Assembly (NCBI RefSeq): GCF_022012395.1
Contig: NZ_JAKLTQ010000004.1
Span: forward strand, 1-64,000
Source of the DNA: Arthrobacter hankyongi
Lineage (GTDB): Bacteria; Actinomycetota; Actinomycetes; Actinomycetales; Micrococcaceae
Direction: 5' to 3'
DNA: 64,000 nucleotides
Positions 53,384-62,958 of this stretch are shown here, in pieces. Made by a program: the position numbers and the translations under genes. The notes under the pieces are model-generated. The model was not told the origin of the DNA, ran no database searches, and worked only from the letters and a program-made list of their open reading frames with translations. The stretch's first letter is position 1. Every line of letters begins with the position of its first letter.

Positions 53384-54823
53384 GCCGGGCCCATCTCCCG
53401 GCGTGTCAGCCACCGGTCATATCTTCCCTGCGGGGACCATAGGCGGGTGGCGCGTCTGCCTGACAGCAGCATGGCCCAACGGCTGGACGGTGCGTCCAGA
53501 ACAGATAACCGGAGATATGTGAACCGCGACACAGGCGATTCTCTCCCCGCATCGGACGGCGGACGGGAGCATGCGCCAGGCCGGAGAGGCCCCGGGTTCC
53601 GCCCGCTGTTGACAGCGGGCCTCCGCGCAAGGCTTGCTCAAGTGCGCCTCAGAGCCTGAGGCATCGCGGGGATGGACCCGGCGTGTGGGAGGGCGGCGTA
53701 GGGCAACGGCAGCCCTTGAATCGGGGGTCATCGGTCGAGGGCACAGCAAGGCTGCGCCGCGAAACAGGGCCCTTCCGAGGCGAAGGCCCGCATGTCCGTC
53801 ATCATCGGAGGTGCCGGCAGGAGACTTGAAACGCCGAGGCGATTGGCGTGAACCGGTAATGCTTTGCCGCCGCGGCCGGTCAGCTTACTGCCTCTGAGGG
53901 GATTCCGTAGGGCATGTTTTCGCTGAGTTCGACGGGGAGTTGGCCCGGACCTGGCTTGGTGGCTGGGATGCCGAGGCCGCCTTCTGGCCTGCCAGGTGCC
54001 CGAGTCCTTCGGCGGCGGGGTTGGGAAGTTGGCCGAAGTCATCAATGCTGGATGATCGGATGCTTCGCCGGGTCATGCCCTGACGTCTTTCTAAGAGGAG
54101 GGTCAAGAAGTTCCAGCCCTGCCTGCTCGATGCGCGGGGCAGGGTGTGTACGGCTGGATCAGGTTTCGTGCCGGATGATGCGGTATTCGCTGGTGGAGAG
54201 CATTTTGCGTTTCCCGGTGCTCGGTTCCCGGAGCGGCACGATGTAGAGCTGCGGCCTGGTCTCCTCCGCTCGCCATTGGTGAGTATGTCCACTCCGCGGA
54301 TGTCGATGCGGTCGCCGTGTTGGAGGCGGGTGCATTCGGCGGCTCCGTTCTTCATGGTGCAGTTGCCTTTTTCGCGGTTATCGGTTCCGGCAAGGCGCAG
54401 GGGTGCAGGCTGTGGCGGGATGGATCTGCCGGAGGTACCGTTAGCCCGGAAGCCAAGGCGGTCGAGGGAAGCCCCGGGCAGCCCGTGCGGATAGGGCGCC
54501 GAGACATGCTGCCTGAGCCGCGGTCCTTTCCGGCCGACGTTCGCGCGGAAAGTGTTCGATGGGCGGGCGGCTTACGAGGCGACGGCCGGGGCCGGCGCCC
54601 GGGACAAGCGGCTGCCCTGTGCAGGAGGTCCCGACTGAACGGGGACAGCGGCAGCAGCAGATCCGTCGCCGGCTTGTAGGACGCGAGCCATTGCCGGCCG
54701 CACGTCAACGTTCTCCGAACGGTCAGCTAAGCGGAGCACCTCGCCGTGCTCCACGGTACTGGAAGGCCCATAACGGCCGCTCGTGAGGTTCTTCGTCAAG
54801 GCCGTGTGGCGCCCGTTCTTTGT
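53384..54823. other. Degenerate region with gene remnants
   Basis: Apart from the fragment at 53288 and the broken small gene at 54159, no intact gene is supported in these 1.4 kb. Frames on both strands are short, change often and lack family motifs. One protein-like minus-strand tail (NMPYGIPSEAVS before a stop near 53881) hints at another lost gene. The stretch looks like a decayed mobile or plasmid-derived segment. Confidence 0.5.
54159..54355 (-). pseudogene. Frameshifted small hypothetical gene
   Basis: From ATG 54355 the frame reads CTRLQHGDRIDIRGVDILTN, then after a one-base-type shift the protein-like sequence continues in another frame as PQLYIVPLREPSTGKRKM and LSTSEYRIIRHET to a stop at 54159. 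The two parts join into one plausible protein of about 65 residues, so this is a recently broken gene. Family not recognised. Confidence 0.5.
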
Positions 54824-55759
54824 TCAAGCCTTACCACTCGTGCGGCGGTAGGTCCGCTCGGCGGCCGAGACGACGTTGGCGAGAAGCATGGCGCGGGTCA
54901 TCGGTCCTACGCCTCCAGGATTGGGGGACATCCAGCTCGCGACAGTGGCAGCACCTGGCTCAACATCGCCTCTGAGCGTCGCGATTCCGGAGGTCGCATC
55001 GACAACCCGTGAAACGCCCACGTCCAGAACGATCGCGCCGGGCTTGAGCTGGGAAGCCTGGACTATACCGGGCACTCCAACTGCCGCTACAACAACGTCC
55101 GCGCGGGCGATCAAGCTTGGAAGATTCCTAGTTCCCGTGTGAGCCAGGGTTACGGTTGCATTGATGGCGCGACGTGTCAGCAGGAGCCCCAAGGGCCGGC
55201 CGACCGTTACCCCGCGGCCAAGGACCAGAACCTCGCGCCCATTGAGCGAAATGCCGTGCCGGTCCAACAGTTCGACTATGCCGTGGGGGGTGCATGGCAA
55301 CGGTGAGTCAAGGTCATCACCGACGTTCAATACAAGTCGGCCGAGGTTGGTTGGATGAAGGCCGTCGGCGTCCTTTTCCGGGGCGATTCGCTCGAGAATC
55401 CTGTTTTGATCCAGGTGTGAGGGCAGGGGCAGCTGAACGATGTAACCCGTGGTGGCAGGGTCGGCATTTAGGCCATCCAACACCGCTTCTAGGGCGTCTT
55501 GGCTGATATCGGCCGGAAGGTCGCACCGAATCGACTTAATGCCGATCTCGGCACAATCCCTGTGCTTTCCGGAGACATATGAGTGGCTCGCCGGGTCGTC
55601 TCCGACGAGAACGGTCCCCAGACCGGGAACGATCCCGGCAGCATTGAGGGCTGCCACGCGTTCAGCGAGTTCGGCCTTGATCACCCGGGCGGTGCTCTTG
55701 CCGTCAAGGATTCCTTGGAGCATCTGGGTGGGCATGGGGCTCCCCGTGGTAACGGACAA
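54824..55759 (-). CDS. folD: Methylenetetrahydrofolate dehydrogenase/methenyl-THF cyclohydrolase
   Basis: A 311-residue FolD. It contains [20 protein letters not shown], the catalytic Lys in [30 protein letters not shown], the NADP site [18 protein letters not shown] and the end [20 protein letters not shown]. It oxidises 5,10-methylene-THF to 10-formyl-THF. TTG 55759 has AAGGAG five bases upstream and is preferred; ATG 55735 is the alternative. Being next to GcvT-like and PurU genes, it is an island-specific second copy for C1 recycling rather than the housekeeping one (inference). An operator copy lies just upstream. Confidence 0.93.
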   Translation of the reverse strand: MSVTTGSPMPTQMLQGILDGKSTARVIKAELAERVAALNAAGIVPGLGTVLVGDDPASHSYVSGKHRDCAEIGIKSIRCDLPADISQDALEAVLDGLNADPATTGYIVQLPLPSHLDQNRILERIAPEKDADGLHPTNLGRLVLNVGDDLDSPLPCTPHGIVELLDRHGISLNGREVLVLGRGVTVGRPLGLLLTRRAINATVTLAHTGTRNLPSLIARADVVVAAVGVPGIVQASQLKPGAIVLDVGVSRVVDATSGIATLRGDVEPGAATVASWMSPNPGGVGPMTRAMLLANVVSAAERTYRRTSGKA

Positions 55760-55775
55760 TTTTTCTCCTTGTGCG

Positions 55776-55789
55776 TAAATGAACGTGAT
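55776..55789. promoter_or_regulatory. Island operator copy upstream of folD
   Basis: TAAATGAACGTGAT matches 11 of 14 positions of TTAAYGAAYGTTAA and lies 16 bp before the folD start, overlapping the region where its promoter or leader should be. Confidence 0.4.
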
Positions 55790-56110
55790 AGATAGGTCTT
55801 TTGCCCAGAGCTGTGGAAGTCGGTCTCGGCCGGAGCCGCTATTCCCGCCCGGGCTCCCGGCCCGCGGGCCGGACACGGCTCGTTGTGGCGATCCGGCGTT
55901 CGCTCCCTCCCACCGGCCACGCCCTTTTCGTCTCAGGGGCTTCGTTCCTCTGGGCTGGTCCCGCCGTGGAGGTGAGCGAGTCCAGCGCGCGAATCGCCGT
56001 AGATCCGGGGCGCCGCATGGCCGGAGGCGACTCGCGCAGAAGTATTTCAAGGACTGAACCGACTCGCAGCGTGGTGGCAGGCCTCACGATTCATCGAGGA
56101 GCACCTCTCC

Positions 56111-56124
56111 TTAACATATGTTCA
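56111..56124. promoter_or_regulatory. Island operator copy between folD and gcvT-like genes
   Basis: TTAACATATGTTCA matches 11 of 14 positions and contains the 8-bp palindrome ACATATGT with half-sites TTAAC/GTTCA. It lies in the 589-bp divergent gap, which shows no gene. Confidence 0.5.
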
Positions 56125-56210
56125 GCCAGCCCTAGGGTCAATGGGTGCGCGTTGTGGATCCTTTGAATTGCGGCCGCTGCAATATTTGTTTCGATTTAGC
56201 CGAGACCTAT

Positions 56211-56224
56211 TGAATGACCGTTAA
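56211..56224. promoter_or_regulatory. Island operator copy upstream of gcvT-like gene
   Basis: TGAATGACCGTTAA matches 12 of 14 positions of TTAAYGAAYGTTAA, 124 bp before the gcvT-like start. Confidence 0.5.
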
Positions 56225-56348
56225 ATTATCGGTAGTCTTCCTGCATCGTTCGCCGCCGCGCTTACCCCCAGCGTCGCGCCCGCTCCGTGAGAGTGGAGGC
56301 GAGTTGCTGGCGAACGGCGGCATGCCAATCTGCGAAAGGTCGTCACAA

Positions 56349-57464
56349 ATGCCAATGCCAGTAGAGCTTGAACCAAACCCGACAACCGCGCGCTTCGCCG
56401 ACCGCGTCTCCGAGTGGGCAGACTCGTTTGGCCGGCCCTTTGCCCTCCATTACGGCGATCCGGCCAAGGAGTACAAGGCGCTCCGCGAGGCCGTTGTCGC
56501 GCTCGAGTATTCCACGATCCGCAAGTGGTTCGTGGAGGGCCCGGATGCCGTCGCGGCGGTGGACAAGGTCTTCTCCCGCAACGTCAAAGCGCTTCCCGTC
56601 GGTCGTGTGGCCTATGGAGTGTTTACCGATGACGACGGCTTCATGATCGAGGATGTCACGGTCGTGAAGCTCTCCCCGGAGAGTGTTCTTGTGCTCGGCG
56701 GTGAGCAGCTCACGCAGCAGCAGCTGGAGCAGGCGGTGCCGGAGGGAACGACGGTCACGGATCGTCGCGCCGAGTTCGCGGCCGTGTCTCTGCAGGGCCC
56801 CCTGAGCCGCACCCTGCTACAGCGCCTGACCACGGCCGACGTTTCGAACGAGGCTCTGCCCTATTACGGTGCACTTCTCGACGTCGAGGTGGCGGACGTC
56901 CCTGCGACGATCCTTCGACTCGGGTTCACGGCTGAGCTCGGCTATGAGGTTATGGTGCCTGTCGAGCACACCGATACGCTCTGGGACGCGATCCTGGCCC
57001 AACGCGACCTCGGCATCGAGCTCATGGGCCTCGAAGCGATCCTTGTGGCCCGCACCGAAGCTGGCATGGTCATGAACGAGTACGAATACGACCGCTCGAC
57101 CACACCATACGAGTGCCGACTGGGCTGGACGGTCGACTTCGAGAAGGGGCCGTTCCAGGGACGGGACGCGCTGCTCGCAAAGAAGAACAACGTTCGCGCC
57201 CGTCTGGTGAGCGTGGAGACGACGGCAGCCGCCGACGGCCTGGACGGCCGACCCCTGCTTCTGGACGGACAGCCGGTCGGGCGCGTTTCGATGGCCGTTT
57301 CGTCACCGGCGCTCGGGGGCCGGACTCTTGCCCTCGCACGTGTGGACACCGCGCACGCCCGCATTGGCACTGCGCTCGAGATCGACACTGACCAGGGGCC
57401 GGCTGCTGCGACGGTCCGCCGGACGCCGGCCTATGACCCCGAGCGCACCCGCGTTAAGAGCTGA
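56349..57464 (+). CDS. GcvT/DmdA-like folate-dependent aminomethyltransferase or demethylase
   Basis: A 371-residue protein with the GcvT fold: an N-terminal YGDPAKEYKALREAVVALEY, SLQGPLSRTLLQRLT, LGFTAELGYEVMVPVEHTDT and GLEAILVARTEAGMVMNEYE (folate-binding Glu region). A C-terminal barrel domain follows (DFEKGPFQGRDALLAKKNN). No GcvP/GcvH genes are near, so it is not a glycine cleavage component. The length matches DMSP demethylase (DmdA) and short dimethylglycine/sarcosine-type demethylases. It probably moves a methyl or methylene group from the island's substrate to THF. purU starts two bases after its stop. Confidence 0.85.
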   Translation: MPMPVELEPNPTTARFADRVSEWADSFGRPFALHYGDPAKEYKALREAVVALEYSTIRKWFVEGPDAVAAVDKVFSRNVKALPVGRVAYGVFTDDDGFMIEDVTVVKLSPESVLVLGGEQLTQQQLEQAVPEGTTVTDRRAEFAAVSLQGPLSRTLLQRLTTADVSNEALPYYGALLDVEVADVPATILRLGFTAELGYEVMVPVEHTDTLWDAILAQRDLGIELMGLEAILVARTEAGMVMNEYEYDRSTTPYECRLGWTVDFEKGPFQGRDALLAKKNNVRARLVSVETTAAADGLDGRPLLLDGQPVGRVSMAVSSPALGGRTLALARVDTAHARIGTALEIDTDQGPAAATVRRTPAYDPERTRVKS

Positions 57465-57466
57465 TC

Positions 57467-58309
57467 TTGGAACGCTACGTACTCCGTTTGCGGGCGGCGG
57501 ATCAGCCCGGCATCATCCATACAATGACCGGTGGGATCGTGGCCACCGGCGGAAACATCCTTGATAGCGCGCAGTACTCGGACGAGAGTAGCGGGCAGCT
57601 CAGCGTGAGGGTCGAGTTCGAGTCGGAGAAAGACCCGGAAGTGATTCGCACTGAGCTCGTGGACGGTCTTGCCCGCTTCGATCCGATCGTGGAGTTGCGG
57701 AGAGGCAGTGACCGCCGGCGAGCCTTGATCATGGTTTCGAAGCTCGATCACTGCCTGGATGACCTTTTGTACCGGTACCGCCGGGGGGAGCTGCCGATTG
57801 AGATCCCGATGATCGTATCGAACCACGAGGACCTGCGCAGTGTCGTCGAGGCGGCCGGTGTCCCCTTCCACCACATTCCGGTCACTGCCGCGACCAAGGC
57901 CGCCGCGGAGCAGGAACTGTCTAGCTTGGTCCAAGAGAGCGGCGCGGACTTCATCGTCCTGGCCCGGTACATGCAGGTCCTCTCCGACGACTTCTGCGCA
58001 CGTTTCGCGGGTCGGATCATCAATATCCACCACTCGTTCCTGCCGAGTTTCAAGGGTGCGAAGCCGTATCACCAAGCCAAGGGGCGGGGCGTCAAACTCA
58101 TCGGGGCGACCGCGCACTATGTGACCGCTGACCTCGATGAGGGACCGATCATCGAGCAGGATGTGGTGCGCGTCGATCATCGGAGCAGCGCGGAACACCT
58201 CGTGGTGATCGGCCGCGACGTGGAGCGGAAGGTACTCTCGCGGGCGGTGCAGCTCCATGCCGACGACCGCGTCTTCCTCTCCGGACAGCACACGGTCATC
58301 CTCGCCTAA
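57467..58309 (+). CDS. purU: Formyltetrahydrofolate deformylase
   Basis: A 280-residue PurU with an N-terminal ACT domain (LRLRAADQPGIIHTMTGGIV) and a C-terminal formyltransferase-type domain. That domain has VSNHEDLRSV, FIVLARYMQVLSDDF, the catalytic Asn-His in INIHHSFLPSFKGAKPYHQA and Asp in GATAHYVTADLDEGPII. It hydrolyses 10-formyl-THF to formate plus THF. With FolD it regenerates free THF for the GcvT-like demethylase. The TTG start at 57467 follows the gcvT-like stop after two bases (coupling). Confidence 0.95.
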   Translation: MERYVLRLRAADQPGIIHTMTGGIVATGGNILDSAQYSDESSGQLSVRVEFESEKDPEVIRTELVDGLARFDPIVELRRGSDRRRALIMVSKLDHCLDDLLYRYRRGELPIEIPMIVSNHEDLRSVVEAAGVPFHHIPVTAATKAAAEQELSSLVQESGADFIVLARYMQVLSDDFCARFAGRIINIHHSFLPSFKGAKPYHQAKGRGVKLIGATAHYVTADLDEGPIIEQDVVRVDHRSSAEHLVVIGRDVERKVLSRAVQLHADDRVFLSGQHTVILA

Positions 58310-58314
58310 AGCGA

Positions 58315-58377
58315 GCGTATCCGCGCCGCCCGTGCACCGCGTGTGCAAACGCCGGTGCACGGGCGGCGCGGATACGC
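58315..58377 (+). terminator. Strong terminator after purU
   Basis: Perfect 25-bp arms (58315-58339 and 58353-58377) with a 13-base loop, starting 6 bases after the purU stop. It separates the folate genes from the P450 gene. Confidence 0.9.
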
Positions 58378-58477
58378 CAGCCCCGTTGAGTTCAATTCGT
58401 CACGGGACGGATCGCCTCATGGGATTCGGCCCAAACAGTGACACGGCAGTCATCGATGGCCGCGATTCCGGAGGATA

Positions 58478-58484
58478 TTAACGA
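58478..58484. promoter_or_regulatory. Possible operator half-site upstream of first P450
   Basis: TTAACGA equals one half of the island operator, about 90 bp before the P450 start. The second half is absent, so this is weak. Confidence 0.25.
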
Positions 58485-58569
58485 CTCGAGCAATGTCATA
58501 GGAAAGCGCCGCTTGGAGCCTTCCCAGCCCCGGTGACACAACACAAGGAAGAAAGACCTGGAGGAATTC

Positions 58570-59853
58570 ATGGAAAGCACGGCACTGCCGACCGAGACCG
58601 TACACGACGACCGTGCCGCCCACCGGTTCGGAGGCATCGCGCTGAACACTTGCACGGTGCTCCCACCGGGGGATGGAAAGCTGTCCGCGTACGAGTACTA
58701 CCCGTGGGACGGCCCCGAGTTCGAGCGGGATCCCAACCCGTGGTACGCCCGCGCCCAGGCGGAGGTGCCGGTCCTGCTGGATGATACGGGCGCCTACGTG
58801 GTTTCACGCTACGACGACGTCATGGAGTTCGGTCCGATGCCGTGCATGTCGGTCGAGCCCGGATGGGATGCCGCTGGGCCCTGGGCCGTCGCGAGCTCCA
58901 CCATCATCGGCCGTGATGCTCCTGACCACACCCGTTTGCGCCGACAGACGACGAAGTGGTTCGCACCGAGGGCGGTCCGCGAGTGGGTCACCACGACAGC
59001 CGCAGTCACGAACGAAATCCTCGACGAGATGCAGGGGGGCACGCTGGACGGATGGAGCGACCTCTCGGTCCTGCCCACGCACCGCACCATGTGCCGGGTG
59101 CTGCAGGTGAACGACGACGAGGCGATCGAGGTGATGGCCGAGATGGCGGAGACGATGCCGATGCTGTCGGCCCGTCCGCGTCCGGGAACGTGGGAGATGG
59201 CGGCTGGGGGTTTCGACAGGCTCGCGCGGCGTGTGGACGCGATTATTGAAGCCCGCAGCACCTCACCAGCCGAAGGCCTGATCGACGCGCTGATGGATGC
59301 GGAGCGTGACGGAACCATGTCCAGCCAGGAGATGCGGGCGACTGCCCTCATGCTCTACAGCCTCGGCCACATGGACGTCGGATACCTTATCGCGGCCGGC
59401 CTGCGTGTGTTCGCGGAACTGCCCGACGTCTATGCGACGTTCCGGGACAGTGAAGAATTCCGCGATGCCATCATCAATGAAATCGTGCGGTATGACCCGC
59501 CCGAGCTCTCCTTCTACCGGACGACGTTGGAAGACGTCACGATCCGCGACGTGCACATTCCAGCGGGATCCCGGATCCGATTCATGATGGGCGCGGCGAA
59601 CCGTGATCCCGCGTTCTTCGAGGACCCGCATCGCTTCGACTTCCGCCGCCCGCAGGATCACAGCAAGAACCTGTCCTTCGGCCTTGGTCCACACACGTGC
59701 GCGGGCCAAGGGTATGCGCGTGCCCAAGCGCGCACGATTTTCGAGACGGTGGCTTCGCGGTTCAAGTCCATCGAACTGGCCGGGCCATTCGAGATGGACA
59801 ACACCGACTTCTCACGCCACTTCACCAAGCTTCCGCTTCGCCTGGGGAACTGA
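58570..59853 (+). CDS. Cytochrome P450 (first of two), atypical I helix
   Basis: A 427-residue soluble P450. The heme ligand is Cys377 in FGLGPHTCAGQGYARAQ, and the ExxR motif is in INEIVRYDPP. The I helix reads LMLYSLGHMDVGYLIAAG instead of the usual (A/G)Gx(D/E)T, so the acid-alcohol pair that delivers protons to oxygen is missing or replaced by His/Asp. This is seen in P450s with special substrates or substrate-assisted catalysis. GGAGGAATTC precedes the ATG. Electrons probably come from the ferredoxin and reductase at 50.3-51.8 kb. Likely an N- or O-demethylase or hydroxylase of the pathway (inference). Confidence 0.93.
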   Translation: MESTALPTETVHDDRAAHRFGGIALNTCTVLPPGDGKLSAYEYYPWDGPEFERDPNPWYARAQAEVPVLLDDTGAYVVSRYDDVMEFGPMPCMSVEPGWDAAGPWAVASSTIIGRDAPDHTRLRRQTTKWFAPRAVREWVTTTAAVTNEILDEMQGGTLDGWSDLSVLPTHRTMCRVLQVNDDEAIEVMAEMAETMPMLSARPRPGTWEMAAGGFDRLARRVDAIIEARSTSPAEGLIDALMDAERDGTMSSQEMRATALMLYSLGHMDVGYLIAAGLRVFAELPDVYATFRDSEEFRDAIINEIVRYDPPELSFYRTTLEDVTIRDVHIPAGSRIRFMMGAANRDPAFFEDPHRFDFRRPQDHSKNLSFGLGPHTCAGQGYARAQARTIFETVASRFKSIELAGPFEMDNTDFSRHFTKLPLRLGN

Positions 59854-59880
59854 GGACCCTACCTTCGCTACCGCGGCAGC

Positions 59881-59921
59881 AAGAGGGGCATCCGGCGAGC
59901 GCCTCCCCGAGTGCCCCTCTT
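59881..59921 (+). terminator. Terminator after first P450 gene
   Basis: AAGAGGGGCA (59881-59890) pairs perfectly with TGCCCCTCTT (59912-59921), 27 bases after the stop. Confidence 0.75.
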
Positions 59922-60820
59922 CAGGGTCAGCGGTCCAACACTCGTAGTCATCACTGCGCCTTTGAGCCACGCTCACGCCGACTGAATATGAGGCTCGCCG
60001 TGATTCAGCGGGTCACGATCGATCTGGTCGTGAAAGCGCGCACCGACCTTTTCCGTGGTGGAAAGCCGGGTACAGCATCAATACTCGGTCACCGCCGCAG
60101 GCTGGACCCCATGCTGATGAGGGCAGGAAATCGACCCCTGACGACGTTCATGGATTGACCCACGCCCCGTACAAGGCCGTCGAGGTCCCGGGGTCGATCA
60201 CCAGCGTGGTTAGTTCAGGGTACGGGCCCGGTTCACGTCCTGGACCGACTGCCGCTGGATTGCCGGGACTGGCTGGGCCCGGTCTACGGAAACGATTGGA
60301 GACGGCTACGGCAATGCGACCTCGTCCAAGAACTTCGCGCTGCCTTCAGATGATCCAAGGCTGTAGCAGCAGGACATTCCGAGGCTGCCCAGGTGATCTG
60401 CGAGTTCTAACGGACATTGCAACACCTCGGATTTAGAGGAGCTGCAACAACCGGGCCGCGTTCACAGGGGTTCCGTCGGGTCAAAGCCAGCGCGCCATTC
60501 AGGACAAGGACCGGTTGCTTCTTCGCGGTGCCGGACCAGGCCGGCAGCATGACGACCGCCGCCGGGCAGGTGGGCATCCACCGCAACACACGCTTCCGAT
60601 GGGCGCGCGAAGCCGTAATCGCCAGCCGGCGGAACTTCCTCGCACAGGCTGACACGGGCCGGACGGGTGGCCGCCATAAACACCCTTCAAAACACTTGTG
60701 CGGTCTGAATTAGAACACCCACGGGCTGCTGCATAGTAATTCCCCAAGCCCACCGGCCTGTCGAGGTTCGGTCCGGCGATCTCGAGCCCGCGGTCCAGGA
60801 ACTCAACGGCTGGCCATGTA
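59922..60820. other. Gap with insertion-sequence remnant
   Basis: Apart from the transposase-like fragment near 60.5 kb, nothing intact is recognised. A protein-like minus-strand tail (TTLVIDPGTSTALYGAWVNP, stop near 60156) may be the end of another lost gene. Confidence 0.4.
60498..60640 (+). pseudogene. Transposase N-terminal fragment (IS30-like HTH)
   Basis: The frame reads FFAVPDQAGSMTTAAGQVGI followed by HRNTRFRWAREAVIAS, resembling the helix-turn-helix start of IS30-type transposases (one-domain FRxxDxGxSxxxAAxxVGxxRxTxxRW pattern). No DDE domain or inverted repeats were found around it, so it is a leftover of an insertion element. Confidence 0.5.
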
Positions 60821-60850
60821 AGGCGCTCGGCTGCCCCCAGCCGAGCGCCT
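60821..60850 (-). terminator. Terminator of the cupin-containing minus-strand unit
   Basis: Perfect 13-bp arms (60821-60833 and 60838-60850) with a CCCC loop, about 80 bases beyond the cupin stop. Confidence 0.75.
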
Positions 60851-60928
60851 GGGTGAGCTACTCGACACCACCTGACCCACAAGCGGCGTGGCAACAATCC
60901 CTAGCAACCGCCCACGAGTCGCACGTCT

Positions 60929-61333
60929 TCAGTCGTCGATCTCCCAGTACTCCAGGTACTGGGAATCCTCTCCATCAGGGTTCGGACCGTAGATGCCCAG
61001 CATCCGGGCGTACTTGGGCGCCCAATAGTAGCCGGTGTGCCCAGCAGGTACACGGATGGTGTCACCCGGGCGACCCACCACCTCGGTGTCGCCGACGCGA
61101 ATGTGCAGCTCACCGTCCAGGACGACGCTGACCTCGTCATGCGGATGGTGGTCGGCGAAGCCGGCCCGGTCAAGTTCCCACTCCGACATGGCGTAGGTGT
61201 CCCATCCCTCAGGGCGAGTGTTGAAGACCCAGCGCGCCTTCATGCGCGGGGTCTTCGCTGAAACCTGCGTCAGCGGTCCGGAGACGATGAGTTCGGGCTT
61301 CGCTGCCTCGCGGTCATTGGTTGTCGTGCTCAT
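60929..61333 (-). CDS. Cupin-domain protein
   Basis: A 134-residue single-cupin protein. Motif 1 is ADHHPHDEVSVVLDGELHIR (metal His/His/Glu set) and motif 2 PGDTIRVPAGHTGYY (third His). The extended start RWVFNTRPEGWDTYAMSEWE is not typical of well-known enzymes. It could be a metal-dependent dioxygenase/isomerase or a small-molecule sensor. GGAGG is seven bases before ATG 61333; the frame is open further upstream. It is 268 bp downstream of the second P450 gene and probably co-transcribed with it. Confidence 0.85.
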   Translation of the reverse strand: MSTTTNDREAAKPELIVSGPLTQVSAKTPRMKARWVFNTRPEGWDTYAMSEWELDRAGFADHHPHDEVSVVLDGELHIRVGDTEVVGRPGDTIRVPAGHTGYYWAPKYARMLGIYGPNPDGEDSQYLEYWEIDD

Positions 61334-61601
61334 GGCTGTGCCTCCATCTTCGAAAGGGTCAGGGAGCCGCGGGATGATCGACAACCGCCCCGACGCGCGC
61401 CCGCAACTGCGTGCAGCAGCGGCAGTTCGGCAAAGGGCGCCCCGGCCCGCCCGCGGATACTGCACACTGTCGACTCGAAACTGGGCCCATAAAGTCTGAA
61501 GGCGCCCGTCTCGGAGTGGTGGGCGCCTTCAGCGGCCCTGGGGGCCAGGCGGGAGGGCCAGCAGTCACGTTGTCATGACGGCCGGCGCACCTGACGGATG
61601 G

Positions 61602-62807
61602 CTACGAAAGCCGGACGGTCAGCCCTTCGCAGTTGCGGTGACGGTCGGAGAAGACCCACTGGGGTTCTCCGATGACCTCGATCTTCTCGGCCCGCTCCGC
61701 GAGGACATCGAGTACGGCTCGCATCTCGACACGCGCCACGCCCTGACCGCAGCAACTGTGGGTGCCCGCGCCGAAGGCGATCGCCATGCTCGCGGCCGGA
61801 GGACGCGTCCAGTCGAACCCGTCGGGGTTCCGGAAGACTTCCGGGTCGCGTACGGCAGCGCCGAGAATGAACCGGACCTGCGTGTTCGGGGGAATCGTGA
61901 CGCCGAGAATCTCGTAGGGCTCGGTCGTGTATCGGTCGACGAGCACCTCGGGCAGCGCACGCCGAAACGCCTCGTTGATGATGGCGGTACGCGCGTCGGG
62001 GTTCTCCCGATATTCCTTCCACGCCTCCGGATAGGCAGCCAAGTCGGCAAGTGCCGATGCCATGCAGTAGCCGGGGTTGTGGGCGGCGGAACCCCACAGA
62101 ATCTGGATCGACTCCTTGAGCTCGCGCTCCGTCAGTCCGCCCTCATCAGTGATCTTGATCATCGCGTCAAGGAGCCCGTCTCCGGGATTCCGCCGCTTCT
62201 CCTGGATGAGACGGTCGGCGTTGAACATCATGAACCCGAAGCCTTCCCAGGCGCGGGTCTTCTCGTCCGCGGTCGGCTCCCATCCCAGCGAGTCCATCGT
62301 CTGATTCGTGGCGACAATGTAGGGAATGCCGTCTTCACGCGGAACCCCCAAGGCAGCTGCCATCGCGTCCTGGGCGGGCTGCACCCCGAGGTCGCGGTGT
62401 GCATTGATGATGCCGTCGGGGCCCATCCTGTCCAGGGCCGCCCGCGCCGACTCGGCGGCCACCTCACCCATGCCCTTGGTGGCCTTAGGGGTCAACCATT
62501 TCCTGAACGACTTGTGGATCCGGCTGTGCGTTTCGCCTTCGGTAAGCAGCACCGAGTTGAGGTTGGAGGCCCAAGGGCTGTCGCCGATCCCTTCCGGCGG
62601 CACGGCTACGAGCGAGGGGTCCTTGAGGTGTTCGACGACGTCGTCGTACCGGGTGATGACGATCGTCCCGTTCTCGAGCTGGAGGATCGGGTACTCCTCG
62701 CGCACACGCGCGAACCATGGCCACGGGGCCTTCACGAATTCCGGGTCTCTCCAGGGCAGGAGGTCTTCGCCGGGGGGTGCGGTGATCGAATGCTGTGTCG
62801 TTGTCAC
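61602..62807 (-). CDS. Cytochrome P450 (second of two), atypical I helix
   Basis: A 401-residue P450. The heme Cys352 is in FGAGTHSCCGQGVARVEMR and ExxR in INEAFRRALPEV. The I helix reads SIQILWGSAAHNPGYCMAS, again without the canonical AGxxT; both island P450s share a His at the corresponding kink (GHMDVGY, AAHNPGY). GTG 62807 with GAAGGAG seven bases upstream is chosen; the frame is open to 62957. It lies 151 bp downstream of the SDR gene on the same strand. It is not a duplicate of the first P450 (low overall similarity), so it probably acts on a different step. Confidence 0.93.
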   Translation of the reverse strand: MTTTQHSITAPPGEDLLPWRDPEFVKAPWPWFARVREEYPILQLENGTIVITRYDDVVEHLKDPSLVAVPPEGIGDSPWASNLNSVLLTEGETHSRIHKSFRKWLTPKATKGMGEVAAESARAALDRMGPDGIINAHRDLGVQPAQDAMAAALGVPREDGIPYIVATNQTMDSLGWEPTADEKTRAWEGFGFMMFNADRLIQEKRRNPGDGLLDAMIKITDEGGLTERELKESIQILWGSAAHNPGYCMASALADLAAYPEAWKEYRENPDARTAIINEAFRRALPEVLVDRYTTEPYEILGVTIPPNTQVRFILGAAVRDPEVFRNPDGFDWTRPPAASMAIAFGAGTHSCCGQGVARVEMRAVLDVLAERAEKIEVIGEPQWVFSDRHRNCEGLTVRLS

Positions 62808-62958
62808 AGTGTCTCCTTCATCCATGTCCTGAGACTTGAACAGGACCTTGATTGTGCTGATGGGACCTTTCCCTTGCTCATGAAAAAGGCCGAGAGAGGA
62901 TCGGCGGCCGGCTGGAAGGGTGACTTCTTGGGAGGGGGAGGCGGCCGGCCTCTCCATG

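Noticed and set aside
56349-57464. Glycine cleavage system T protein proper
   Set aside because: No gcvP or gcvH nearby; the neighbours are folD and purU, and the length fits stand-alone demethylases.
60155-60436. Plus-strand gene in the gap after the first P450
   Set aside because: Composition and lack of motifs fit chance; the minus strand has an equally protein-like tail, so the region is better seen as remnant DNA.
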